Assembly: GCF_000499845.2 (NCBI RefSeq)
Contig: NC_023749.2
Span: forward strand, 5,179,030 to 5,243,029
Direction of reading: 5' to 3'
Source: Phaseolus vulgaris
Lineage: Eukaryota > Streptophyta > Magnoliopsida > Fabales > Fabaceae
DNA length: 64,000 bases
Part shown: positions 46,395-58,330 of the stretch, in pieces
Numbering within the stretch: the stretch's first letter is position 1
Layout of the letters: each line of letters begins with the position of its first letter
Made by a program: the position numbers and the translations under genes
The notes under the pieces: generated by a model
Told to the model about the DNA's origin: nothing
The model's input: the letters and a program-made list of their open reading frames with translations, nothing else
Database searches by the model: none

Positions 46395-48384
46395 GGCTCA
46401 ATTTCCTATCTAGCACCATTTACATCTTTATTTCCCTAGCACCCTTTTGTTTTTATTTCTCTATCTAGCACTCTTTTATTTTTTATTTCCCTATCTAGCA
46501 CCATTTTAAAAATAAATAAATAAATAATATTTTTTTTTATAATTTTAATTTTGAATGCATTAAAAAATAAATATTTTTAATGTTTAAAATAATTAGAAAT
46601 ATAATTAATGAATAAATAAATGAGTTTTTACAAAATAAAAATAAAAAAGTAATAAATTAAAAATGTTTAGTTTAAAATTATTTTTTTTTAAAATAAAGAA
46701 AATAAAAAATTAAACTATACAACAACATAAAAGTTGAATCTATAAACATAAATTAGCATTTATTTTTATTATTATTGATGATATAATCATGTTAATTTCA
46801 AGTAAAAAAATACAGGACATAATTATAAAAAAACCAAAGTCAATTAGTATTAATTAATAGTGAACACATAAATAATATTGAAGTGTCTACCCTAAATGCA
46901 AAATTCTAAAAAAAAGCTAATGCAAATGCTACACTTAATGCTTAAAAATGAGACCAAAAAAAATGCAAAACTAAATAAGTATAGAAAATAAAAACAACAA
47001 CAATAAAATAAAAACAAAAAATAGATATAAATAAAGAATGACAGAAAAAAAAATAACAACTAAAAACATAAAAGATATAAAATAAAGGCAAAACAAAATA
47101 AGATAAAGATAAAAGATATAAAAAAATTCAAACAAGATAAAAATAAGAGATATAAGGCGATATTAAATAAGTATATGTTGATCATAAAAAGAAAAATAAA
47201 TAAAAGATGATCATTCATTTGATATTTTCTTCAGTGGTACATTAAATAGTTTGTGCAAAAAATGAAACATAATTAATGACGAGAATTGCACAATCCAGTA
47301 ATTTTTTTTTATAATTTTAATTTTGAATGCATTAAAAAAATATATTTTTAGTATTTAAAATAATTAGAAATATAATTAATGAATAAAAACATAAATAGAA
47401 ATAAATAAAGAATGGCAGAAAAAATAATAATATTGTCAAACATCAAGATACACAAAAAGAACGTGTCCCAACATTACTAGACCGTCTACTTTTCGTCATT
47501 AATTATGTTTCATTTCGCACAAACTATTTAATGTACCATTGAAGAACATATTAAATGAATGATCATTTCTCATTTATTTTCCTTTTTATGATCAACATAT
47601 ACTTATTTAGTATCTTTTATCTTTATCTTATTTTGTTTTTCCTTTATTTTATACCTTTTATGTTTTTAGTTATTATTATTTTTTCTGTCAATCTTTATTT
47701 ATTTATTTATGGTTTTTGTTTTCATTTTATTGTTGTTGTTTTTATTTTCTAGACTTATTTATTTTTGCATTTTTTTCTTCTCATTTTTAAGCATTAAGTG
47801 TAACGTTTGTATTAGTTTTTTTTAGATTTTTGCATTTAGGTAAACACTTCAATATTATTTATGTGTCCACTATTAATTAATACTAATTGACTTTGGTTTT
47901 TTTTATAAATATGTCCTGTATTTTTTACTTGAAATTAACATGATTACATAATCAATAATAATAAAAATAAATACTAATTTATGTTTATAGATTCAACTTT
48001 TATGTTGTTGTAGAGTTTAATTTTTTATTTTCTTCATTTAAAAAAAAAATTAAACTAAACATTTTTAATTTATTACTTTTTTATTTTTATTTTGTAAAAA
48101 ATCATTTATTTATTCATTAATTATATTTCTAATTATTTTAAACATTAAAAATATTTATTTTTTAATGCATTCAAAATTAAAATTATAAAAAAATAATAAT
48201 TTATTTTTAAAATGGTGCTAGATAGGGAAATAAAAAATAAAAGAGTGCTAGATAGGGAAAGAAAAAATAAAAAAGTGCTAGATAGGGAAATAAAAACAAA
48301 AGGGTGCTAAATAGGGAAATAAAAACAAAAGGGTGCTGGATAGGGAAATAAAGATGTAAATGGTGCTAGATAGGGAATTGAGCC
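46395..48384. mobile_element. 2-kb foldback Mutator-like element
   Basis: Nearly the whole 1990-bp element is an inverted repeat. The left arm begins ggctcaatttcctatctagc and the right arm on the opposite strand begins ggctcaattccctatctagc. Arms of about 0.9 kb match throughout, for example ttgaatctataaacataaat at 46734 against its complement near 47990. A loop lies at about 47282-47496. The flanking nonamer TTAATTGTT is perfect on both sides (46386-46394 and 48385-48393), the duplication size of Mutator-type elements. Arm termini carry a 22-29-bp minisatellite (tttccctatctagcac), with four units on the left and six on the right. No transposase frame is present, so it is non-autonomous. A transcript through it would form a very long hairpin. 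Confidence 0.88.
47302..47432. repeat. Third partial arm copy inside the foldback loop
   Basis: The loop repeats, in the same orientation, left-arm sequence from 46530-46616 (ataattttaattttgaatgc ...). It continues with sequence like left-arm 47013-47050 (ataaataaagaatg(a/g)cag), skipping the part between. The loop is thus an internally deleted arm copy followed by about 60 unique bases (47435-47496). Confidence 0.7.
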
Positions 48385-48393
48385 TTAATTGTT

Positions 48394-48819
48394 TTATATT
48401 TATAATTTTATTTTAAGTTTGATTAATTCCAATGGCTCGAGATATAGGATAGAACTAATTTATCTTTTTTAGGTTCATTTCTAATATTGGTTGACACTGT
48501 TTTTACTTAACTTGTTATGTTGGATTATTTATTTTATCAGTCCTATATATTTTCACATACGTTATTACTCATCTTAATTTTCGTCTTATATATACATCTT
48601 TATATTAAGTTCATTATTTAAAATTTGAATACTTACACTATTAAAACATATTGAATCATATTCTTAAGGTTCGATGTTGAGATTAACAAGGTAAAAATAA
48701 ACCAATTTTCACTTTAAACTAGCTTATTAGATTCATCACTCTAATTTATAATATTTTTAATATTTAGTTATGAAAGCAAATTAAATTAAAATTACAATTT
48801 ATTTTGTATTATATAGGCA
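48394..48819. other. AT-rich spacer
   Basis: No gene or bounded repeat recognised. Confidence 0.45.
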
Positions 48820-49170
48820 AAAGATTGTGTCGAAAGGTCAACCGAAAGATCAGGCCGAAAAGTTAAATTAAAAAAAAATAAAATTTAAATTAGTTACTCT
48901 AGCAAAGCTTATAAAACAGACCCAAATATATAAGTGTGTTTAAAAAATGTTAAGTGCAAAAAGAAAAGACCCAAGCAGCTTCTAAGCTCAATAAGATAGT
49001 CTTATAAATAAATGTTTAACCCAAGAGGTAAGATAAGTGAATTTATCTGATAATTATACAAAACTGATTTTAACTTTGTCATTGGAGTGCCATGCAGGTA
49101 CATACTCACCCATGAGGAGAGAGCAGAATGAAAAAGAGACCAAAATGAAAAGGCAAAAGATCTAATTGAT
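48820..49170 (+). mobile_element. Possible LTR/TRIM fragment
   Basis: The stretch contains gtcgaaaggtcaaccgaaag and, further on, gattttaactttgtcattgg directly followed by agtgccatgcaggtac. The wording 'acttgagcgtcggagtgcc ... gcaggtac' is common near the 3' part of plant LTRs and short TRIM elements; here it is diverged. No paired LTR or primer site was seen, so this is a weak call. Confidence 0.3.
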
Positions 49171-49553
49171 CAAGCCCAGTTAAATAAGTTTGTCAGTCAT
49201 CTAAGTCTCATATAAAGTCAAAGAAAAAGTGAACCGATTGGAGAGAAAAACCGAAATCCCAATAATAGAAAGGAGTTTTGTTTATTATTATGGAACTTTT
49301 GTGAATAAGTAACATACACAATACCCAAGCTAGGTGATATGTGGGAGGTGTAATGTAGGATGAAGAAAGGGCTTGGATACTTTGAAGAGAGAGAAAAAGT
49401 GCTTTTCTTGGACCAATGACGCAATTCATCTCTTTCTTAATTATTTTGAGTTATAGTTTCTTCCACTATTGGAGTACTCAAACTTTATGGGCTTTCCCTC
49501 CACCAACACCTTTCATCCAAATAAAAATAATATAATAACAACTACCATGATTG
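49171..49553. other. Promoter region of the ZIP transporter gene
   Basis: No gene recognised. The stretch leads to the TATA box and short leader of the gene starting at 49631. Overlapping minus-strand open frames here are not considered coding. Confidence 0.4.
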
Positions 49554-49561
49554 TATAAATA
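49554..49561 (+). promoter_or_regulatory. TATA box of the ZIP transporter gene
   Basis: TATAAATA lies 77 bases upstream of the start codon and is followed by a C/T-rich initiator-like stretch (ggtctctctccctcc), giving an expected leader of about 45 bases. Confidence 0.6.
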
Positions 49562-49630
49562 TTGGTCTCTCTCCCTCCATTTCAAATATATTTTCTGCGA
49601 TTTCACCATCAATCAATCTTCCTTATTATT

Positions 49631-52600
49631 ATGGTCATGGATTCTCAAGTGCTGCTGGGTGTTGCACTCTCATCTGTGGGTGGTTTCAGCACTTCCATCG
49701 GTGCTGCCTCTTCTCTCAACTTCCATTCATAATTTTAGTTTCATTTACTCTTTCTTTCATTTTGAAGCATGGACCTTTAGAAATAATTATTTAGATTAAC
49801 CTGTTTTCTTCTAAAATCTGTGATTCAAATTCATCATATAGCAAAGTACGAGGAGTTTATCATGTTTAATCCAAAGTATTCCAAAACCACATCTTTCTCT
49901 AAAAGAAAAGAAAAGATTAAGAAAACAAATTAGAAACATGATAGGTGATGTAATAGAAAAGATAAGTTATATGTATTCGTTTTTACACACTCAGTGTTAG
50001 TTAAATATTGCTTATTAACATGTGTTTGCTATTAAAGAAACCATTTGTGTGGAAATGTGATATAAATCTATCATTGCTAGAACTTTTCATTTTTCTAAGA
50101 CTTTTCCAGCAAATATTTAAAAAAATACTAAATATTATAGCAGATACATCTTTACAAAAAATGTAATCATGTTTTTAATTTATAAAAGCATTCATTTATA
50201 CACCTGATTTTTAATGGCTCTTCATTTAGGAAACTTAGAACACATATATAGGATATTGATATATAATATCCATATCTTATATTTTAGATAATATACATCT
50301 GTCTTGTTAGGTTTCATTATCTATGTTTCATATATAGAAAAAATATTTGTAACTTAGGCATTGTAGATTCAGTGTTGACAAAATTAGGTTGGTTACACTA
50401 TGTGTTTAAACACTTACGTAAAATGCCCAAAATTACATTCATTATTATTGTAAATTCTTATATATGGAGCAAGCTGGACTAACGTTTCTGAAATGGAACA
50501 GGTGCCCTTTTCGTAATCCTTAGTAAAGCTCCAAGTTTGAAGGTGCTTGGACTGTTACAGGTGATTTTTGTCGTTCCAACTCGAAGACTCTGTTTTATCT
50601 GTTTTGAGATTCTATGTGCTTTGAAGGATAAAACATAGATGAAGTTATTTAGATATATTGTGCTATTTTTTTAGTTGAAATTGTCATTTCTTCTCGACAA
50701 CATAGGCACTAAATATCTGATTTCTGAGGTGAAACTTCGATTGTGATTGAAAAATAACACCAAATTCGAAGTTGTCATTTATAAAATGCATCATCAAGTC
50801 TATAACTCAATTCCTTGATTTGCATGCTTAAGCACATAACTAAAAGCTTTTCATTCCATGAAGGGTTTTGCTGCTGGTTTGATGCTGAGTATATCATTCT
50901 TTGATCTCACTCATAATGCCTTGAACTCACTTGGCTTCCTTAAGGGCAACCTTTGGGTATGATGTGCTCTTCTCTTTATCACAATTCAATTAATCTACCA
51001 TGTTCCTTCAAACTTGTTCTCACCATAAATTTTGACCTCTTTTTCTCTAGTTCTTTGCTGGTGTCATATTCTTTGCTGTTGTTGCCAAATTCATACCAGA
51101 GCCAACACCTGTTCCTCCCATTTCAAATGAGAAGAGTAGGAAGGTTTGAATGAACTTTTACCCGCCTAATCACTGCTTTCTCTATTTTTCTGCATTTTCA
51201 AAATGGCATTGCAGATGCTTAGTTATTTTCTACAGATAAAAAAAACACTAATAATGTGTAACACTCTTGAAAACAGAAAGTTGGGAATGAAGGAAACAAA
51301 GACATTATGAAAAGGCGTCGCCGTCAAGTTTTACTCAGTGGTGTTATCACAGCCATAGGTATAGTTAATTGCATGATCACTTTCCAATAGAGAGTAGAGA
51401 AAATTTGATTTCTAACTTTTCATTTTGATTTTATCACACAGGTATAAGTCTGCATAATTTTCCAGAAGGAATGGCAGTGTACCTTGGATCCATGAAGGTA
51501 ACCCTTCTGTAAAAAAATTTAGGTGGTAAAAATGTCTGAAATTTTTGTTGGGAATTCATTAATATCGATATCGACAATGACATGCATATGAATCCAGGGC
51601 TTTCATGGTTAATTGGTGAAGTTTTACTTGTACACTAGTATCTGATATGTTTGTTAATTTCACTTCGATTTTGATGATTGAGTCACACTTCTTTTAATAG
51701 GGAGTTCGTGTTGGTCTTAACCTTGCCCTGGCCATTGCACTGCACAACATCCCAGAGGTATGAACTTTTGTCAATATTATAGTTTATTTTGCCTTTTCTC
51801 TCAATGTTATAGTTTGTTTTTGTAGTATCATTTGCGTTTCACATAAACAATTATAACAGTCGTGTGCTTTACAGGGTGTTGCTGTTGCACTTCCTGTCTA
51901 TTTTGCGACAGAAAGGTAAGAACCTTCGTGGATTCTTTATACTCTAGCGTAACAGTTTTTGTTGATTTGTAAGAACAGAGGCTTAAGACGTTCCATATGG
52001 ATGAAGCGTATATGGCGAAGTTAACATAATGTTATTCTTTCTTTTGTTACACAATTACATCTGGAACAATTTATTGATCATAAGATCTATGAGGATGTTG
52101 TTTGCTATGTTTATATTTCACCAATAACTGGAAATTTGAGTTATAACTTTCCTTTTTCAATTGTGAATGTGTCGTAGTAAATGGGAGGCATTCAAATTGG
52201 CATCACTTTCCGGCTTTGCTGAGCCCCTGGGTGTTATAATTGTAGGTAAATGATCTGCTTTCCCATGATAATACAACCTTGCAAATTGGATCCCTTTCTC
52301 TCTCAATTCCAGAGTTGTTTAGTAGTTTTCATGCACATAGATATATTTTTAACACTCTCGAGTTATGGATATGTGTGAACTTATTGAGATGATTTTTCTT
52401 CCTTTTCTGTAGCCTGTTTATTCCCTACCAGTCTAAATCCTGAGATTCTTGAAGGTATCCTTGGATCAGGTCAGCACAAATACAAATTGTAAAAGTCACA
52501 ATTTGATTGTGGGCACTTTGTTATGTATATTTTCTGATGGTTCATTTTGATTGACAGTTGGTGGAGTTATGGCGTTTCTAACCCTTCACGAAATGCTACC

Positions 52601-53217
52601 ACTGGCTTTTGAGTATGCAGGACAAAAACAATCTGTTAAGGCCGTTTTTTGTGGGATGGCTTTCATGTCTGCAAGGTACTTAAAAAACATCTCAAAACCA
52701 TTCTACATTTAGTTTAGTAAATTGTTTCATAGTACAACTCTTGCAATGTGGACTAATGTGAAAAGATAAAGAAATTTTGAAAAATTATAAACTGGTGTTT
52801 TCACTGTGTATACGTTAAAGTACAAAAATTTCTTTAGTTTTTGTTATTACTTTGGTAGCTTTTTTAATGCACACTAAGGTGACAAAAGTAAGTGTGGACT
52901 GACATAGATGGTTAAAAACCTGGTAACAATTCTTACCTTTATCTGAGTTTCAATTTCACAACACCTCTTTTCTGATTTAGTGGACAACCTACTTAGGAAG
53001 ATTCTCCAACATTAAAGAACTAGTTAAACAGTTACAACTAGGTAGAGTATTTTTGGTTCTAATCTACAGTTCTAACATATTATAAGCGTTCTGCATAATA
53101 GTGTTATAGTACCACACCATTTTATCACATTTTATGTAAAAAAGAGTTGATAGCATATAGTATTGCTGGCTGTGCAGCTTGTATTTTCTACGTAGGAGCT
53201 TACCAGAGGACATGTAG
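49631..53217 (+). CDS. ZTP29: ZIP-family zinc transporter, ZTP29 type, 12 exons
   Basis: Exons: 49631-49700, 50502-50560, 50864-50956, 51051-51143, 51277-51358, 51442-51497, 51701-51757, 51875-51915, 52178-52245, 52413-52469, 52558-52675, 53178-53217. All junctions are GT-AG and in phase, giving 277 residues, the usual length of this eukaryotic ZupT-like subgroup. The protein has about eight hydrophobic segments. Metal-binding helices 4 and 5 carry HNFPEG (His137, Glu141) and HNIPEG (His166, Glu170), and a later HEMLPLAFEYAGQK is also conserved. A short basic loop (MKRRRRQ) precedes helix 4. Arabidopsis ZTP29 is reported in the endoplasmic reticulum with a role under salt stress; location here is inferred from family. 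The model starts MVMDSQ. The second Met, at 49637, matches the usual family start and could be the true one. The gene looks intact. Confidence 0.95.
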
Positions 53218-55537
53218 CTGGGAACAGTCTCTTTCTTTTCTGAATGAGATGCATTTCAAAGTACCATTATGCACTGTCTTCTTGCTGCTGTCATCTGCAA
53301 GATGTCTTCAGAGGTGAAACTCGAAAATTTCCAATAACATTAATGTACAGCAGGAAGATAGCAGTTGAACATGAAGCAGATAAGATCCATTCATCTGCAA
53401 TCATGGTTCCCCTGTATACATAAGTACAAACAAAAGCAACTTGCAATTAATGTTCTTCTGTTATCTTAAATTTCATGATTTGTGTTCTTTATTTACTACT
53501 AGTTCTTGGACTTGTACAACACACCACGCAATTTCGTTGGAAAAAAAGTCACTTTGCATCCTCTACTTTCACATGAATCTGTCTCTTGACTACATTTCAA
53601 TTTAGCTGCAACGATTATGATAGAAAAATCCACAACGTTATGCACCAAAGTTCGAATTCTTATTAAGAGAGATATTCCTATGTAGTATGCATAAGGTGTT
53701 TCCAACAAGTTTGTTTGAAAGAGGAAAAAAAAAAGAAAAATCTTTCCTATTTCATGTCATGCAGAAAAAAAAATCTCTATTCCTTCATCCAAACCCGAAA
53801 TTAGGTACTAGATTAAAATAAAAATGGCAAATACATTACTTACAGTGACCAACATTTATAACTCTAAGGGGAGTTTGACAAACATGTTACAATCCAAAGC
53901 AGGTTTTATTGATATTAAAAGAAAAAACCTAAGAATAAGGAAAGCAGTGATATTTTTTATTAGTAGTTTTGTTGGACAATTAAAAGCATAATTAACCATA
54001 GAAGTTACATTTACCTCTAATGATATTATACTACATTTTCCTCTTTTACTTCATTTTTGCGATGATAGAAATGTAATATACATATAAAAATAATTTTGCA
54101 TGAGTCGAAATTGAAAAACAAAAAATAAAGTGCAGAGAGGGATTAGAAGTGAAAGTTATTTTATTTTATATGTGAGATTTGATGTGGAAATGTATGAGAA
54201 TATGCTCTTTTTGTTGTCTTAAAATAAGAAACTAAGGGAAGAGTGAGAGAGTCATATAAAAATTGTACATTAATATTAATTTAAAAAATTTAAAAATAAT
54301 TTTATTTTTTAAATAATTCATATGAAATGACAAAATACTCCATTGTATTAATAAAATGAGATATATTAAATAAGGGTAGAATCGGAAAAAAATTGTGTAC
54401 ACAAAAATGCGATTATAATGGGAAATCCCTTTATATATAGAGGTATAGATAATTAGTTATTCTTTTAATTTCCATTTATATTCTTTATAATTATTAAATA
54501 AACATTCGCTTTCTATTTTTAATAAATAACACTTCTCTTTTATATTTTTGATAAAATAATACTTTTTTCTTTATGATTTTTAACTTTATATTTAAAAAAA
54601 TTTGATTTTAGTTTTTATAAACTTTTATTTAACTTCTAGTTAATATGATATTTTAGATAACACAAGAAAATCAACTCTCAAAAGATAAGTTTCATTTATT
54701 AAAAATATAAAAACGTTTATTTAAATTTATTTAAAAATATAAATATATTTGTACTAAAAGCATAAAATATAATATTATTTTAAAATTAAATTAAATGTGG
54801 ATGTTATTTAACATAAATTTAGAAAAAAAATAAGTCTAATTTTTCCTTGTTAATATGATTATTATCAAAGATGCAATTACACATTTAACCAAATCATCAC
54901 TTAAAAAATATAAAATAAATATTTATTTTAAAATTAAAGGAAATGTGAATGATATTTAATTTAAAATTTAGAAAAATAAGTATAATTTCTTTGTATTAAT
55001 ATAATTATTATCAATTACACATTTTACCAATGCATCACTTTAAAAAATCAGAAAGGTACACCAGTTTTGAAACTGAACACTTAAATAAATAAATCTACTT
55101 ATATAGCAACTTGTTTTTCGAATTTAATTCATATAAGATCAATCTGTTTAAGTTTAATCCAAACACCAGTAGCAGCAGGCTACGTCATTGAGCCATTTAA
55201 GTTTCCTAAGGATATATTATCTCAATTATTTGTATTTTTTATATAGTAAATATTTTCTCTTTTTAATAACTTTTTTATATATGTTTTCCTTCTTTCACCA
55301 ATGTATTTATTAATAAGATACAATTATTTTTAATAATTCATTACTCTTTATATTTCTTATATTATTTTGATTTAAAGTTTCTTTTAAGTTATATTTGTTT
55401 TACAATATTAACTTTTATATATATACACTCTCAGCTAGTATAAATTAGGACAAAATATAAAAAACATATTTTATTTAATGCATTTTTACGGTTAGACACT
55501 ATCATTCAAAATGTGATGATATTTTTGAAATTTACTT
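53218..55537. other. 3' flank of ZTP29 and AT-rich spacer
   Basis: The first 250-300 bases are probably 3' untranslated region. Beyond that no gene is recognised. Two diverged direct copies of about 150 bases around gattattatcaaagatgcaa (54860) and taattattatcaattacaca (55005) suggest an old local duplication. Confidence 0.45.
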
Positions 55538-55735
55538 CATTTAAGAATGCGGTTATGTGTAATAGTTACATTCTTAAATAAAGCGCTTTAATTTAAGAAT
55601 GTGACTATTATAAATAGTCACATTCTTAAATAAAATGCTTTATTTAAGAACACCGCTTTACCTAATAGTTGCATTCTTAAATAAAAGAGTTTTGTTTAAG
55701 AATGTGGCTTTTCCTAATAGTTGTATTCTAAAAAC
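55538..55735. repeat. Tandem array of hairpin units, about 50 bp each
   Basis: Four consecutive units start near 55538, 55591, 55641 and 55693. Each is itself an inverted repeat: atttaagaatgtgactatta, a short spacer, then aatagtcacattcttaaat. The second unit is an almost perfect palindrome. A partial fifth copy (catttaagaatgtcactaaa) stands alone at 56109. Unit spacing is about 50 bp, with divergence between units. Confidence 0.75.
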
Positions 55736-56339
55736 ATTTTTTACTCTAATACTGAAGTGCGTCACTTACGCTTTCTCTAGTCATCTGTGAGCTTTTATTA
55801 TCTTTTTCGTGTCTTTGTAAGTTCGTTTCGAGCTCTCTTTCTTCTTCATTATTGGTTTATATATATTTTTTGTTTATCTTATTTATTTGTTTTCTTGCAT
55901 TGATGAAGGTCACTACGGCTTCATTGCCTGATGTTTAGGTTTTTACTGTGTCGTATTTGCTCCGTCGCTGCTGCCCATTGTTGCATTCACGCACAAGGTT
56001 GATGGTGTTTTAAATTTTTTATTTTTTTTAATGTTTAGATTTAAGATTTAGGGTTTAGAGTTTTAATTTTTGTTTAAATAAAAATACAGCTATTTACCGC
56101 CCTTGTAAATCTACATTTAAGAATGTCACTAAATAGTTGTTGTCTTTGTGTGTTGTGTTTTTGTGTGTTGAAGATAAAACTATGGGTATATAATTATGAT
56201 TAAAAATCATCATTTTAAAGTGAAAATAACCGTAATCTTTTAACTTTTTTTCTTTTCTGCACCAATAATAATAATATGTTTTTTAATGATTACAATATCT
56301 TAAAATAGAAGAAGGAGGAAATGAAAAGATGGAGATAGA
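55736..56339. other. Spacer between hairpin array and LINE fragment
   Basis: Slightly less AT-rich near 55755-55995, with no recognisable gene. It may be the interior of an element bounded by the hairpin array and the partial copy at 56109. Confidence 0.35.
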
Positions 56340-56525
56340 GAATGTGTGACCTACTCCTTGGCTTCTTGGTAATACCAACCCTTGTATCCAAATTGCTTCA
56401 CCTGCATAGAGCTTTGGTAGTTGACCTTATTAATGGGGAATAACGCTATTAGAATATTGGCTTCATCATTAGCCTGTTTCAGCAACACGATGTAAAGGAA
56501 ATTCTCAAAATTTTCTCTTTTGTTT
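56340..56525 (+). pseudogene. LINE-type reverse-transcriptase tail, decayed
   Basis: Plus-strand frames read TPWLLGNTNPCIQIASPA, then after a break VVDLINGE and, beyond two stops, NIGFIISLFQQHDVKEILKI. These correspond in order to the 'DPWLPG...' and 'V.DLI...W(N)..LI..LF....A..IL.IPLS' blocks between reverse transcriptase and the zinc-binding/RNase H end of plant non-LTR retrotransposon proteins. One stop falls exactly at the conserved Trp (TGG to TAG). No other part of the element was found. Confidence 0.6.
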
Positions 56526-58084
56526 AGAGATGAGTAAAAATGTTATTATGTGGAAACTTCTCAAGGATGTTGTTTTTTTCCATGAAATTTGCCTACCACA
56601 ATTAAAGCGTAGAAGATTTTATAAGTATATAGAAGATTTATAATAAATAACTTAGATCTTATAAATTAATTTGGTCTTGTCAAATGAATCAATGATTTTC
56701 ATTATTAAAAATAATATAAAGTTTTGATTTTAATCATATATTTTAATTTAGTGTTAAGTTCAACACGTCACTTTAACGATTTTTTCTCCATTAAGAATGT
56801 GTATGTCACTTGAGTTGATTGATCATTCAAGTGATCTTTTTGCTTAACTCTATAACTTTCTTCATGTCTTAACTATAACTTGGGTAAAGAAAGTTTTTTT
56901 TTTTTTGTCAACAAAGAATAAATAAAATATATAAATAATGAATACTTAAGAGGTACTCATGCCCTTATACAAAAAAGACAGTCTATCTAGACTTCCTTCC
57001 TTTATTCTCCTTAACAAAGATAAGCAAATAGTCTACTTAATTTTTGCTCTATGAAAGTGAAACAAAAAACAAAACCACAAATAATAAATAACAAAAGGAA
57101 AATATTGGTATGAGTTGTGTACTCCACCATCAGAACAGAACAACCACATCTACACAGTTTAATTTTTCATAATCCCTTGCTCAACAACATTACATAATCC
57201 TTCCCTAGTCTTATATATACCATAGAAAATTTAGTTCTAGATCTTTGTGTTATATGCATCTCTTAATGCATAGAATAAGATTCAAAAATCAATTGAAAAT
57301 AAGAAAAATTAAAAGCATGCGTCTTATACTATAATTTGAACTGATTTTTGACTCTTCACTTAAAAAGTGATCATTTGTCTATTTCATAATTGTCATTTAT
57401 CGTTAAAGCTTTATTTGATCTTGAGCAAACTTTTCCTTGTGAGTCAATTGTAATGTGTTACTTGAGTGAAGTGGGAATGCTCAAACAACACTTCTTTACA
57501 CTTTTTTCTATTTTTATTTATTTATCATTGTGTAACAAAACTATATTTAAAATAAAAAGACAATAATAATATTCTTTTAGCATTTTGAGAAAAATAAATA
57601 TATTAAATATGAATAAGTGTCATGATTTTGGTAATAATTTTAATAGTTAAATTTAGTTATAATTTCCACGTATTACTATATATTATGTAATTTCTCTTAC
57701 CTTTAACTAACCTTTATAAACATTAAGTAGTTGCAGTTGTTAATATTCAATTTGCCTCAAATAACAAGTACAGAATAAAATATTAAGATAATGTAAAGTA
57801 GGATTTAATTTTTTGTAAAGTAGGATTGAAATAACAGTGATAACAAATGGGATTGAATTTTACCTATATCTTGTTCCCATACAAACCTTAGATTTGCTAC
57901 AGATCATTTCTATTACCTCCAAATTAATCCCTTAATAATGAAACTTCTAAAGCCTATAATTTAATAATCAATATATTAATATTCAAATTATATTTTTTGT
58001 ATTAAGAACATGAAATTAACCAACTAATAGTCCTAAATCTATTTATATCACTTAGAATAATTAGATATGTTGATTTGGATTTGA
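56526..58084. other. AT-rich spacer
   Basis: No gene recognised. At 57418-57490 there is a short stretch with cttgagc-type words like those of 13650-14600, again suggesting retroelement debris. Confidence 0.4.
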
Positions 58085-58330
58085 TTTAATACTAAAAAAA
58101 TTATTGAATAAAAATTAACTTTAAAAACAAAAAATAATTAATTACTATACTAACTAAACTATATCTTGAAAATAAGATAATTTTTATTATCAATAAAATT
58201 TATAAACTCGTTTTTAAATTGATATCTAATTAACTAATTATTATCTATTTTTTTAGATTTTTTTATAATAGTATATATTTTATTAATATAATAATAATAA
58301 TTATTATTTATTTTTAAAAATAATTTCTAT
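58085..58330. repeat. Dispersed AT-rich repeat, copy 4
   Basis: Shares the tttttattatcaataaaat and aaattgatatctaattaact blocks with the repeats at 150-370 and 8435-8505. Ends are eroded and no target duplication was seen. Confidence 0.4.

Noticed and set aside
47555..47752. 65-codon hydrophobic open frame
   Set aside because: It lies inside the right arm of the foldback element and is an AT-driven Phe/Ile/Leu run with no counterpart of interest in the left arm.
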